DNA from: a virus
DNA: 33,492 nucleotides
IMG/VR virus record: IMGVR_UViG_3300032086_001593
Coordinates: 1 to 33,492 of that record
Direction: 5' to 3' (one strand)
In this document: positions 22,802 through 31,641 of the stretch, piece by piece
Numbering within the stretch: position 1 is the first letter of the stretch
Layout: each line of letters opens with the position of its first letter
Made by a program: the position numbers and the translations under genes
The notes under the pieces: generated by a model
The model's input: only the letters and a program-made list of their open reading frames with translations
Database searches by the model: none
What the model was told of the DNA's origin: nothing

Positions 22802-22938
22802 TGGCTAGAAAACTATTTGGAACTTCTAGTATTTTAAAAAAGAAAGTTAGAAGAAAAGGTGTTCATGCTAAAACTAAATCAAGTAAATTGAAATCTAGCA
22901 AATATTATGCTAAAGCTTATAGAGGTCAAGGAAGATGA
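22801..22938 (+). CDS. 45-aa highly basic protein
   Basis: The product (ARKLFGTSSILKKKVRRKG, VHAKTKSSKLKSSKYYAKAY) has about 17 Lys or Arg in 45 residues and no acidic residue. It lies between the protease and head genes, overlapping the next by ATGA. Small very basic proteins near head genes may be packaged with DNA or cement the head. The sequence pattern (GVHAKTK, RGQGR) looks conserved in phages of this group, but no function is known. Confidence 0.6.
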   Translation: MARKLFGTSSILKKKVRRKGVHAKTKSSKLKSSKYYAKAYRGQGR

Positions 22939-23162
22939 GTAGAAATAGAAAAAGAAAAAACCCAGCACCTTCTTATACAAGTCCTATAAGATCACAAAAG
23001 GGGTGTTTATGTGATGACAATACTTATCATCCAGATTGTTGTGATGGTACACTATGGGGCCAAGGTATAGGTATAACTGAAGCAACAATAGAAGAAGATT
23101 TCATTTTACAAGAAAATAGTAGCTTTTTATTACAAGAAAATAATTATAAAATAAGACAGTAA
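22935..23162 (+). CDS. 75-aa Cys-containing protein, unknown
   Basis: The product has a basic head (SRNRKRKNPAP), a cysteine cluster GCLCDDNTYHPDCCDGTLWG (about residues 23-42) and a QENSSFLLQENNYKI end. Four cysteines and a His in 18 residues could bind a metal. The ending resembles the short Leu-Gln-Glu-Asn signature found on small virion proteins of flavobacterial phages. The gene is coupled to both neighbours. The role is unknown; a minor head protein is likely. Confidence 0.55.
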   Translation: MSRNRKRKNPAPSYTSPIRSQKGCLCDDNTYHPDCCDGTLWGQGIGITEATIEEDFILQENSSFLLQENNYKIRQ

Positions 23163-23644
23163 TGGCAAATAAGAAAATATCAGAATTAACAAGTGCAAGC
23201 ACATTAACAGGATCAGAAGAATTTGCAGTGGTCCAAAGTGCTGCAACAAAAAAAACAACATTAACTACAATTCAAACTAAAATTGTAGATGCTGTTGCAA
23301 AAAACTATATAACACCAACAGGTTTAACTTGTAGTGCAACTAATGATGTTGATTTAAATGATTCTACTTATGAAAATGTAGAATTACTAAAACTAAGCTG
23401 GTCTGGTAGTACTGGTAGCATGAATTTAACTTTACCAGATGCTACATCTACAAACAATACTAACAGACTATTAAGAATTATAACAGATACCAGCTATTCT
23501 ACATCAACTAGATCACACCTTACACCTAGGGCTGGTCAAACTTTAGATGGTTCTACTGATTACTATGAAATTAATAAAGAGTATGAAGGAATAACTGTTT
23601 GGAGTGATGGTACTGAATGGTTTATAATTCAGAAAAAAGCATAG
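23162..23644 (+). CDS. Head fibre / virion appendage protein
   Basis: The 160-aa protein begins ANKKISELTSASTLTGSEEF and continues AVVQSAATKKTTLTTIQTKI, a segment very common at the start of phage fibre proteins where it anchors to the virion. The rest is a beta-rich Thr/Ser-rich domain ending YEGITVWSDGTEWFIIQ, which fits a short appendage. It overlaps the previous gene by one base. Being among capsid genes, a head fibre is more likely than a tail fibre. Confidence 0.6.
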   Translation: MANKKISELTSASTLTGSEEFAVVQSAATKKTTLTTIQTKIVDAVAKNYITPTGLTCSATNDVDLNDSTYENVELLKLSWSGSTGSMNLTLPDATSTNNTNRLLRIITDTSYSTSTRSHLTPRAGQTLDGSTDYYEINKEYEGITVWSDGTEWFIIQKKA

Positions 23645-23681
23645 AAAATATAAATTTTAACAGTAATATAATTATAAAAGT

Positions 23682-24290
23682 ATGAAAGCAACTGATACAT
23701 TAAGTAAAATTAAAAATTTACTAGGCATGGAGTTGTCAAGTGAAGCTAAGGAAGTAGAAGTTAATGCAGAAGAAGTTGTATTGGCTACTGCTAACCTTGA
23801 AAATGGAACAGTCATAGAGGCTGAAGAGTTTGCTTCTGGAAATGAGGTCTTTATTGTCACTGAAGATGAAAGAGTACCCATGCCAGTAGGAAGCTATACT
23901 CTTGAGGATGGCAGAACAGTTGAAATTAAAGAAGAAGGAATTATTGACAGTATTTCAGAAGCTACTGAAGAACCAGTTGCAGAAGAAGCTACTGAAGAAG
24001 AAGTAGAAGCATCTACTGAAGAAATTTCTGAAGATTTATCAACTGACTTTGCTACTAAAGAAGAGTTTGAAACATTAAAAACAATGATAGAAGATATTAA
24101 AACAAATCTATCAGAGGTTTTGGGAAAACAAAAGGATGAGATTGAGGCTTTAGAAACTCAACTGTCAGAAGAACCTGCAGCTGAACCTTTAAAGCATAGT
24201 CCTGAAAATCAATCAAAAAAAGATTTCTATCACATTGCATCAGGCAGAAGAGAAACATCTCTTGATAGGATCATGAGAAAATTAAGTTAA
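23682..24290 (+). CDS. Capsid scaffold protein
   Basis: The 202-aa protein is strongly acidic in the middle (ATEEPVAEEATEEEVEASTE) and has a coiled-coil stretch (FETLKTMIEDIKTNLSEVLG) and a basic C-terminal end (GRRETSLDRIMRKLS), the layout of phage scaffolds that bind the capsid through a basic C-terminus. It lies directly before the major capsid gene and after the protease that would digest it. An AATTATAAAAGTATG box precedes the start. Confidence 0.7.
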   Translation: MKATDTLSKIKNLLGMELSSEAKEVEVNAEEVVLATANLENGTVIEAEEFASGNEVFIVTEDERVPMPVGSYTLEDGRTVEIKEEGIIDSISEATEEPVAEEATEEEVEASTEEISEDLSTDFATKEEFETLKTMIEDIKTNLSEVLGKQKDEIEALETQLSEEPAAEPLKHSPENQSKKDFYHIASGRRETSLDRIMRKLS

Positions 24291-24308
24291 ATTTAAAAAT
24301 CAATAAAA

Positions 24309-25217
24309 ATGAGTAAACCTACTTTTACTTCCAGTTATGCAGGAGAGTCAGCAAAAAAATATATCTCTGCAGCATTACTAGAAGGTACAACACTGGCTAA
24401 TGGTGGAGTGACTATTATGCCAAATGTAAAGCACAAAAGTGTTATACAAAAAATTGATGCAGCTGATCTTATTGCCAATGCAACTTGTGATTTTACAGAT
24501 GCAGGTACAGTTGCAGTTACTGAAAGAGTAATCACACTAGAAGAATTCCAAGTTAACATTAAATTCTGTACTAAGCAGTTTGTTGACACTTGGGAGGCTG
24601 CAGAGCTTGGTGCATCAACTTTTAAAGATCTCCCAAGTTCATTTAGTGACTATATTATTGGTCACTTTGCAGATCAAATTTCAGCAAGTGTAGAAAATTC
24701 AATATGGACAGGAACAAATTCTGTAGCAGGAAATATTGATGGTTTTGAAACTTTATGGGCTGCTGATACAAGTGTAGTTTCTGTAACAGGTACAACTGTA
24801 ACAGCTTCTAATGTAATCACTGAGCTAGGTAAAATCCTAGATGCAGCACCTAACACTATTTATGGTAAAGATGATCTAACACTATATGTTGGTAGAGACA
24901 TCATGAAAGCATATATTAGAGCTTTAGCTAATCAAGGTGGTGGTTATGAAAATAAAGTTAACATGTGGTATGATAAAGGTATGGCATTAACATTTGATGG
25001 TATTCCTTTATTCTTAGCAAATGGTTTAGCAGCAAACAGTGCAGCACTTGCACAAACTAGCAACCTGTACTATGGTACAAACTTACTATCTGATAACAAT
25101 GAGATCAGATTAATTGACACTTCTGAAACATTAGGTGATCAAAATGCAAGATTTGTAGCTAGATTTGCTTATGGAATCCAGTATGGAATCCCAGCAGAGA
25201 TTGTGTACTATACATAA
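24309..25217 (+). CDS. Major capsid protein, HK97 fold
   Basis: The 302-aa protein is the size of a bare HK97-fold capsid subunit. It has SYAGESAKKYISAALLEGTT near the start, then VIQKIDAADLIANATCDF, RVITLEEFQVNIKFCTKQF (the typical mid-domain strands), SVENSIWTGTNSVAGNIDGF and a C-terminal ARFVARFAYGIQYGIPAEIV. It follows the scaffold by 18 bases, and a hairpin follows it. No delta domain is apparent, so a separate scaffold is needed, as found. It forms the icosahedral head. Confidence 0.8.
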   Translation: MSKPTFTSSYAGESAKKYISAALLEGTTLANGGVTIMPNVKHKSVIQKIDAADLIANATCDFTDAGTVAVTERVITLEEFQVNIKFCTKQFVDTWEAAELGASTFKDLPSSFSDYIIGHFADQISASVENSIWTGTNSVAGNIDGFETLWAADTSVVSVTGTTVTASNVITELGKILDAAPNTIYGKDDLTLYVGRDIMKAYIRALANQGGGYENKVNMWYDKGMALTFDGIPLFLANGLAANSAALAQTSNLYYGTNLLSDNNEIRLIDTSETLGDQNARFVARFAYGIQYGIPAEIVYYT

Positions 25218-25245
25218 TAGTAAGTTAATAATAATAATCAAGTAT

Positions 25246-25268
25246 ATGGGGGTGTAAAAGCCCCCCAT
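25246..25268 (+). terminator. Hairpin after the capsid gene
   Basis: ATGGGGG (25246-25252), nine-base loop, CCCCCAT (25262-25268). No T-run follows on the + strand, so it may be a partial terminator or an mRNA-stabilising hairpin for the abundant capsid message. Confidence 0.6.
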
Positions 25269-25287
25269 GCTTAAAAAATAAAATAAT

Positions 25288-25821
25288 ATGAGTTGTAATT
25301 TAACATCAGGTAGAATAGTTCCTTGTAGAAATAAATCTGGATCAATAAAAACTATTTACTTTGCAGATTTTGGTAGTTTAGGTTCAATCACAGAATCAGC
25401 TGGTTTAATATCAGCTTTTGGTGGTACACCTACTTTTTACCAATATGATGTAAGGGGTACTTCAAACTTAGATTCAGTAGTAACTTCTTCAAGAGAAAAT
25501 GGTACTACCTTCTATACACAAACATTAACACTGCAACTTCAATATTATGATAGAGCAACAAGTGAAGAGATTAAATTATTAGCTGTTGGAAGACCACACA
25601 TTGTAGTAGTAGATGCAGATGATAACCATGTTCTTGTTGGTAAGGTCAATGGAGCAGAACTTACAACTGGAAACTTTACAGTTGGTGCTAATATGGGAGA
25701 TTTTAATGGATTCAATCTGACATTTGAAGCATTAGAAACTGAACCACCAACATTTGTTACAGGATCAGTTGTAACTGCTTTAGCTAGTTCAACACAAATT
25801 AATACTTTTCCTACATCATAA
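25288..25821 (+). CDS. Probable major tail tube protein
   Basis: The 177-aa protein begins SCNLTSGRIVPCRNKSGSIK and has YFADFGSLGS, the strand TTFYTQTLTLQLQYYDRATS, IVVVDADDNHVLVGKVNGAE and a closing FNGFNLTFEALETEPP. This beta-rich pattern is typical of tail tube subunits in Bacteroidetes phages. It is followed by a strong terminator, as befits an abundant virion protein. It sits right after the capsid gene, away from the tail block; a head-decoration role cannot be excluded. Confidence 0.6.
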   Translation: MSCNLTSGRIVPCRNKSGSIKTIYFADFGSLGSITESAGLISAFGGTPTFYQYDVRGTSNLDSVVTSSRENGTTFYTQTLTLQLQYYDRATSEEIKLLAVGRPHIVVVDADDNHVLVGKVNGAELTTGNFTVGANMGDFNGFNLTFEALETEPPTFVTGSVVTALASSTQINTFPTS

Positions 25822-25843
25822 TAGTTAAGTGTTTTTCTAAGAG

Positions 25844-25872
25844 AAAGGGGTCTATTAGGTCCCTTTTTTTTT
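25844..25872 (+). terminator. Rho-independent terminator after tail tube gene
   Basis: AAAGGGG stem (25844-25850), nine-base loop, TCCC and a run of nine T (25864-25872). It is the clearest classical terminator on the + strand and ends the protease-to-tube operon. Confidence 0.85.
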
Positions 25873-25882
25873 ATAAAAAAAC

Positions 25883-25927
25883 TTGACACTTTATAAAAAA
25901 GCCTATTTAAGTTATTATATAAGTATG
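25883..25927 (+). promoter_or_regulatory. Promoter region before the portal operon
   Basis: Just past the terminator lies TTGACA (25883-25888) and then TATTATATAAGTATG (25913-25927), the same 15-mer as at 12024-12038, ending in the start codon. The region is AT-rich with TATTTAAG between. It probably drives the portal and fibre genes. Confidence 0.55.
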
Positions 25928-26431
25928 ATATATCTAAGTACTGCTTCATCAGCACAAACTTTTACATTTATACCTAAGAAATTTGTAATAAGTGCAAATA
26001 TTAGTGTAACAGATGAAGAAACTGGTCTTGTTCAAACAGAATTAGTTGGTATTACTAAGCTTAATAACTTAGGATCAATTAGTGTGGCCCTAAACCTACA
26101 AGAAGGTAAGTTTTATGAATTAAGCATTACTTCTTTAGGTTCAAATTGGGATACAGTAGGGCAGAATTGGAACTTAATAGGTATAAATTGGGAAGAAGCC
26201 CTTACACCTGTTGGTGCAGCTTGGGATACAGCTCAAGAAGAATGGGAAGTAACAACTGGGGCTTGGAATGATACAAGAGAACCTGTTACACAGGTAATAT
26301 ATAAAGATAGGATATTCTGTACTGATCAAACTATTTCACAAAGATCAGAAGAATACTACAACATAGATGAAGGATTGTATATCACTAGTAATTTAGGAGA
26401 TAATACATATAAAGTATATAATGCAGCATAA
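25925..26431 (+). CDS. Structural protein with heptad-spaced tryptophans
   Basis: The ATG at 25925 (MIYLSTASSAQTF) is preferred over 25883, which lies inside the promoter region. The 168-aa protein has a beta-rich first half and then six Trp spaced 7, 7, 11, 7 and 7 residues apart (NWDTVGQNWNLIGINWEEAL, AAWDTAQEEWEVTTGAWNDT). Such Trp repeats occur in small virion proteins of flavobacterial phages. It is the first gene of the portal operon; a minor head or tail role is likely, but no family was recognised. Confidence 0.55.
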   Translation: MIYLSTASSAQTFTFIPKKFVISANISVTDEETGLVQTELVGITKLNNLGSISVALNLQEGKFYELSITSLGSNWDTVGQNWNLIGINWEEALTPVGAAWDTAQEEWEVTTGAWNDTREPVTQVIYKDRIFCTDQTISQRSEEYYNIDEGLYITSNLGDNTYKVYNAA

Positions 26432-26434
26432 GAA

Positions 26435-28246
26435 ATGAGCAGACAACATAGAAGACCAAAATTTCAAGGGGATATTAGAGTAGTTGAATTGTCAACCTAT
26501 ACATCTCCAAAAATAATAGAAGATTCCAGAAAGGATTTTGTAATGTATGGTGAGGATAACAACTATTATCAGTACTTGATAGATATTTATAATGGATCAC
26601 CAACTAATCATGCCTGTATTAATGGAATTAGTGAAATGATATTTGGAAAAGGACTAGATGCTTTAGATTCTAGTAATAAACCAAATGAATATGCACAAAT
26701 GATTAGCCTTTTAAAAGAAGATGTAATTAGAAAAATAACTTATGATTATTATTTAATGGGTGGTGCAGCTATTCAAGTAATTTATGGAAAAGGAAGGAAA
26801 AAAATAGTACAAATTGAACATATACCAGTTGAAACATTAAGAGCTGAAAAATCTAGTGAAAAAGGTGAAATAGATGCTTATTATTATCATCATGATTGGT
26901 CTAGTTATAAGACATCAGATGATTTAAAAAGAATTCCAGCTTTTGGTAAGTCAAAAGAACCTATTGAAATACTATTTATAAAGCCATATAAGGCAGGATA
27001 TTACTATTATAGCCCACCAGCTTATACAGGTGGCCTACAATATGCTGAACTTGAAGCAGAAGTAAGTAATTTCCACATGAATAACATAAAAAATGGTCTA
27101 AGTCCTTCTATGATCATAAATATGAATAATGGAATACCTAATGAAGAAGAGAGATCACTAATAGAACAAAAAATTGCTCAAAAGTTCACTGGTTCAAGCA
27201 ATGCAGGGAGATTTATTTTATCATTTAATGATAATACAGAATCTCAAGCTACAATTGAGCCTATACAACTATCTGATGCACATAATCAGTATCAATTTCT
27301 ATCAACTGAAAGTCAAGAAAAAATATTAGTGGCCCACAGAATTGTCTCCCCAATGCTTTTAGGGGTTAAAAATAACACAGGTCTTGGAAATAATGCAGAT
27401 GAACTTGAAAAAGCATCTATTTTAATGGATAATATGGTTATTAGGCCTTATCAAAACTTAATTATTGATGCTTTAGACAAGATTTTATCCTTTAACAATA
27501 TTACTTTGAAGCTATACTTTAAAACTTTACAACCTTTAGAGTTCACTGATCTAACAAATGTTACTGATAAAGAAACAAGAGAAGAAGAAACAGGTCAAAA
27601 GTTAAGTTTAAAGAAGGAGGAGAAGCCAACAAGAAAAGATAATCACCCTTCTAATGCAATAGCAGATGAATTAATTAGCCTAGGTGAAGATGAAGATTTA
27701 GAATCATGGGATATTATATCAGAAGAACAGGTAGATTATGATAAAGATGATAAGCAAAATGATATGTTAACACTAGCTTCTACTGGATCTGCCAAGCCTG
27801 ATTCTAAAAGTGATCAAGATAAAGGGTTATTTAAAGTTAGATATAGGTATGCACCTTTAACAACAAGTGCAAATTCTAGGGAGTTTTGTAGAAAAATGGT
27901 TGCAGCTAATAAGGTTTATAGAAAAGAAGATATAACAGCAATGGATGAAAAAGCTGTTAATGCTGGTTGGGGACCTAATGGATCAGATACTTATTCAGTT
28001 TGGTTCTATAAAGGTGGTGGTTCTTGTAAACATTTTTGGACTAGAGTAGTATATTTTAGAAAAAGAAATGAACAAGGTGAGTTTTTACCTAGCAAAGGAC
28101 TAAATAATGATAAACAAGTTAGTGTAAATGAAGCTAGAAAAGAAGGGTTTACACCAGAAACAAATGATTCTAAAGTGGCTAAGAGGCCAAGAGATATGAA
28201 AAATAGAGGTTTTTTAAAACCAAAGAAATTTACAACACCTAGATAA
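26435..28246 (+). CDS. Portal protein with C-terminal extra domain
   Basis: The 603-aa protein begins with a portal-like clip and wing (DFVMYGEDNNYYQYLIDIYN, SPTNHACINGISEMIFGKGL, YYLMGGAAIQVIYGKG), then the stem (AHRIVSPMLLGVKNNTGLGN, ILMDNMVIRPYQNLIIDALD). Portals form the 12-mer through which DNA enters. From about residue 460 there is an added domain (FKVRYRYAPLTTSANSREFC, VWFYKGGGSCKHFWTRVVYF) joined by an acidic linker. This domain is seen at the C-terminus of portals in Bacteroidetes phages and may be a minor head protein fused in. Its Cys-His pair could bind metal. Confidence 0.8.
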   Translation: MSRQHRRPKFQGDIRVVELSTYTSPKIIEDSRKDFVMYGEDNNYYQYLIDIYNGSPTNHACINGISEMIFGKGLDALDSSNKPNEYAQMISLLKEDVIRKITYDYYLMGGAAIQVIYGKGRKKIVQIEHIPVETLRAEKSSEKGEIDAYYYHHDWSSYKTSDDLKRIPAFGKSKEPIEILFIKPYKAGYYYYSPPAYTGGLQYAELEAEVSNFHMNNIKNGLSPSMIINMNNGIPNEEERSLIEQKIAQKFTGSSNAGRFILSFNDNTESQATIEPIQLSDAHNQYQFLSTESQEKILVAHRIVSPMLLGVKNNTGLGNNADELEKASILMDNMVIRPYQNLIIDALDKILSFNNITLKLYFKTLQPLEFTDLTNVTDKETREEETGQKLSLKKEEKPTRKDNHPSNAIADELISLGEDEDLESWDIISEEQVDYDKDDKQNDMLTLASTGSAKPDSKSDQDKGLFKVRYRYAPLTTSANSREFCRKMVAANKVYRKEDITAMDEKAVNAGWGPNGSDTYSVWFYKGGGSCKHFWTRVVYFRKRNEQGEFLPSKGLNNDKQVSVNEARKEGFTPETNDSKVAKRPRDMKNRGFLKPKKFTTPR

Positions 28247-28248
28247 CA

Positions 28249-28758
28249 ATGGCAGCAACAGTATTATTTATAAATAGAAATGATTTAGTACAAAATACAA
28301 TAATAGATGGTAATGTACAAGCAGACAAATTGATGCATTTTATTAAAATAGCTCAAGAAATACATATTCAAAATTATTTAGGTACTGATTTATACAATAA
28401 AATAAGTTCAATGATCAATGATAGTACAATAACAGGTACTGTTTATGAAACATTGTTAGTAGAATATGTGCAACCTATGCTAATCCACTGGGCTATGGTT
28501 GATTATTTACCTTTTGCTGCTTATTCTATTAAACAAGGTGGTGTTTATAAGCATGTAAGTGAAAATGCTGAAACAGTGGATAAAAATGAAATAGATTATC
28601 TAGTTGGAAAAGAGAGGGATAGGGCAGAATGGTACACTAGAAGGTTTATAAAGTATATGGATTTCAACCAAAATACTTATCCAGAATATACATCAAACAC
28701 AAATGATGACATATATCCAGATAGAGATGAACCAACCTTCCATGGGTGGCAATTGTAA
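28249..28758 (+). CDS. Head-tail connector (DUF6712-like)
   Basis: The 169-aa helical protein (VLFINRNDLVQNTIIDGNVQ, FIKIAQEIHIQNYLGTDLYN, YETLLVEYVQPMLIHWAMVD) fits the DUF6712 pattern of adaptor proteins found after portals in Bacteroides phages, corresponding to gp6-type head completion proteins. It starts two bases after the portal. It probably docks below the portal to receive the tail. The end is acidic (DDIYPDRDEPTFHGWQL). Confidence 0.65.
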   Translation: MAATVLFINRNDLVQNTIIDGNVQADKLMHFIKIAQEIHIQNYLGTDLYNKISSMINDSTITGTVYETLLVEYVQPMLIHWAMVDYLPFAAYSIKQGGVYKHVSENAETVDKNEIDYLVGKERDRAEWYTRRFIKYMDFNQNTYPEYTSNTNDDIYPDRDEPTFHGWQL

Positions 28759-28768
28759 AAAGTTGATT

Positions 28769-28858
28769 ATGAAAATATATAAACCTAAGCAAAAAAATAT
28801 TATAAAGTTAATGACATATATAAATAATAAATTAAAATTAAATAAAGATGGCAAGTAG
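28769..28858 (+). CDS. 29-aa basic micro-ORF
   Basis: A small ORF (MKIYKPKQKNIIKLMTYIN, ending KLNKDGK) in the 89-base gap before the fibre gene, overlapping its start by 11 bases. It has ten Lys. It may be a coupling leader or simply open A-rich sequence. Low support. Confidence 0.25.
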   Translation: MKIYKPKQKNIIKLMTYINNKLKLNKDGK

Positions 28859-31637
28859 TTTAACAGGTATTAGTATAGCATCAAGTTATGACTCTTTACT
28901 TAAAGTAGGGGACAATGATGGATTATCAAATACACTACAAGTTATTTCAGATGGTCTAGGAACAGAAACAGGTATTTCTTTAAACAATCAAGGAGATCTA
29001 ACTGCAACTGGGACCATAACTGCTAATTCAGTTGTTGCTGATTTAACTGGTAATATTACAGGTAATTCAACTGTTTCTGGTACTTTAACTTTTGGTTCAG
29101 GGTTGAGTGATGGTACTATAACAATTACAGATATAAAAGATGAAGACAATATGGCTTCAGATAGTGCAACTGCACTAGCAACCCAACAAAGTATAAAAGC
29201 TTATGTTGATGCTCAAGTAACAGCAAGTGATTTAGATTTTCAAGGAGATAGTGGGGGTCAACAAAGTATTGATTTAGATTCAGAAGTATTATCTATTGTA
29301 GGTACAACAAATGAAATATCAACTAATTCAACAGGTAATTCTTTAACCATAGGATTAGCAGCTAATATATCAGGATTAACTTCTGTTGCAGCTACTTCTT
29401 TTGTTGGTGCATTAACAGGGAATTCTTCAACAACTACTGCCTTACAAACTGCAAGAAATATTGCAGGTGTGTCATTTGATGGGACAGGAGATATAACCCT
29501 AACAACAGACAATATTACTGAGGGGTCAAATCTTTATTATACTTCTGCAAGATTTGATTCAGCTTTATCAGCTAAATCTACAACTGACTTATCTGAGGGG
29601 ACCAACCTTTATTATACTGACTCAAGGGCAGATGCAAGGGTTAATTTACAAACAGGTGGTAATTTAGATTTATCTAGTAAAACAACAAGTGATTTAGCAG
29701 AAGGGACAAATAAATATTATACAGAAGAAAGAGTAGATGATAGGGTGGCTAGTTTATTAGTAGCTTCAACAGGTATCTCAAGCAGCTATGATGATGTAGC
29801 AAATACCTTAACCCTAACAAACACTGCACCAGATCAAACTGTTGCTTTGTCTGCTGGAACAGGAATTAGTACTTCAGGAACTTATCCTAACTTTACAATT
29901 ACTAATTCATCACCAGATCAGACTGTTTCTATAACTGCCTCAAATGGATTAACTGATGGAGGTACTTATCCAAGCTTAACAATAGCAGGTGATGATGCAA
30001 CTAATTCAACTAAGGGTGTTGCTAGTTTTTCTTCTGATCATTTCACTGTAACAAGTGGTGCAGTTAGTTTAGGAGTTGATACAATTGATAACACCTTAAT
30101 AGATTTTGGAACAGGTGCAGGTCAAGTAAACACTGATAATATACCAGAAGGGAGTACAAATTTATTCTTTACTCAAGAGAGAAGTGATGATGCAGTAAAT
30201 AATTTATTAGTTGGGGGAAGTGGAATAGGATTATCATATGATGACATAAACAATACCCTAACTATTGCAAATACACAAAGTGGTATAGGCTTAGGAGATT
30301 TTTCAGCTTCTACATCTGGAATTGGTAGTTTAGCTTATAACAATGTAACAGGGGTATTTACTTACACTGGTCCTAGCAAATCAGAAATAGATGCTTTAGG
30401 AATTGCAGCTTCAACAGCTGATACTTTAGCAACTGCAAGAACTATAAATGGAACTAGCTTTGATGGATCAGCAAACATAAGTTTTGATACTGATTCAGTT
30501 TCAGAAGGAGCAGCAAATTTATACTATACTGATGCAAGGGTACAAGCAATAAGCATTAATAATGTAGTTGAGGATACAACACCACAGTTAGGTGGTAATC
30601 TTGATGGACAAACTTATGATATTGATACAACAGGTAAGATTTACTATTCAAATGTATTTTCTTTAGTTGGTGATCTTCCAAGTGCTTCTACATATCATGG
30701 AATGTTTGCTCATGTACATGCTACTGGAAAAGGGTATTTTGCACATGCAGGTAACTGGATAACTTTACTAGATGAAACTAGTAGCACTACTGATAATTTA
30801 ACAGAAGGCTCAACTAATTTATATTATACTTCTACAAGGGCAAACACTGACTTTGATACTAGATTAGCAACTAAGTCAACTACTGATCTTGCTGAGGGGA
30901 CCAACTTGTATTATACAGATAGCAGATGGGATACAAGGTTAAGTGCAAAAACAACAGATGATCTAACAGAGGGTGTAACAAACTTGTATAACCAAACCCA
31001 CACAGGTGATGTGACTGGATCAACAGCCTTAACCATTGCAGCAGATTCTGTAACTTATGATAAGATGCAAGACCTTGTAACTGCTAATAGAGTATTAGGT
31101 GGAACTGCAGCAGGAACTATTGCAGAAGTACAAGTAGCAACTGATATGATTGCAGATGATGCAGTAACAGCAGCTAAAATAGATAGTGATTTAAGGGCAG
31201 TTCAATATATAGGTTTAGATTCTACAGATTATCTAGAATTTACTGACAACACTCAAGTTGATCTTTATATAAATGGTTCTAATGAGTTTAGATTTGAATC
31301 AGATGGGGACTTTCATGCAAATGGAGATGTAGTTGCTTATTCAACAACAGTAGCATCAGATGAAAGATTAAAAGAAAATGTTAAAGTAATTGATAATGCT
31401 TTAGATAAAATTGACCAGTTAAGGGGTGTAACTTTTGATTGGATTGATAGAGGAGATAAAAGATCAGGTGGTGTTATAGCACAAGAGCTTGAAAAAGTAA
31501 TGCCTGAGCTTGTAAAAGAGGTTGAGAACCTTAAAACACAAGATAGTTTTAAAGCAGTTGATTATAATGGTATAATTGGATTGTTAATTGAAGCTGTAAA
31601 AGAGTTAAAAGATAATTGTAATTGTTTAAATAAATAA
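28848..31637 (+). CDS. Tail fibre with S74 autocleaving chaperone
   Basis: The 929-aa fibre has an N-terminal stalk, then repeats of EG-T/S-NLYYT-x-x-R (eight or so, for example TEGSNLYYTSARFDS, LSEGTNLYYTDSRAD, LAEGTNLYYTDSRWD) alternating with Thr/Ser-rich spacers, typical of trimeric fibre shafts. The C-terminus is a peptidase S74 intramolecular chaperone: SDERLKENVKVIDNALDKI starts at Ser837 and continues to GGVIAQELEKVMPELVKEV. It folds the trimer and cuts itself off before Ser837 using a Ser-Lys pair. The fibre probably recognises the host surface. It ends five bases before the next gene. Confidence 0.85.
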   Translation: MASSLTGISIASSYDSLLKVGDNDGLSNTLQVISDGLGTETGISLNNQGDLTATGTITANSVVADLTGNITGNSTVSGTLTFGSGLSDGTITITDIKDEDNMASDSATALATQQSIKAYVDAQVTASDLDFQGDSGGQQSIDLDSEVLSIVGTTNEISTNSTGNSLTIGLAANISGLTSVAATSFVGALTGNSSTTTALQTARNIAGVSFDGTGDITLTTDNITEGSNLYYTSARFDSALSAKSTTDLSEGTNLYYTDSRADARVNLQTGGNLDLSSKTTSDLAEGTNKYYTEERVDDRVASLLVASTGISSSYDDVANTLTLTNTAPDQTVALSAGTGISTSGTYPNFTITNSSPDQTVSITASNGLTDGGTYPSLTIAGDDATNSTKGVASFSSDHFTVTSGAVSLGVDTIDNTLIDFGTGAGQVNTDNIPEGSTNLFFTQERSDDAVNNLLVGGSGIGLSYDDINNTLTIANTQSGIGLGDFSASTSGIGSLAYNNVTGVFTYTGPSKSEIDALGIAASTADTLATARTINGTSFDGSANISFDTDSVSEGAANLYYTDARVQAISINNVVEDTTPQLGGNLDGQTYDIDTTGKIYYSNVFSLVGDLPSASTYHGMFAHVHATGKGYFAHAGNWITLLDETSSTTDNLTEGSTNLYYTSTRANTDFDTRLATKSTTDLAEGTNLYYTDSRWDTRLSAKTTDDLTEGVTNLYNQTHTGDVTGSTALTIAADSVTYDKMQDLVTANRVLGGTAAGTIAEVQVATDMIADDAVTAAKIDSDLRAVQYIGLDSTDYLEFTDNTQVDLYINGSNEFRFESDGDFHANGDVVAYSTTVASDERLKENVKVIDNALDKIDQLRGVTFDWIDRGDKRSGGVIAQELEKVMPELVKEVENLKTQDSFKAVDYNGIIGLLIEAVKELKDNCNCLNK

Positions 31638-31641
31638 AGAT

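Noticed and set aside
25545-25955. Reverse-strand ORF of 136 codons across the tube gene and terminator
   Set aside because: It runs through a strong + strand terminator and promoter and is antisense to well-supported genes.
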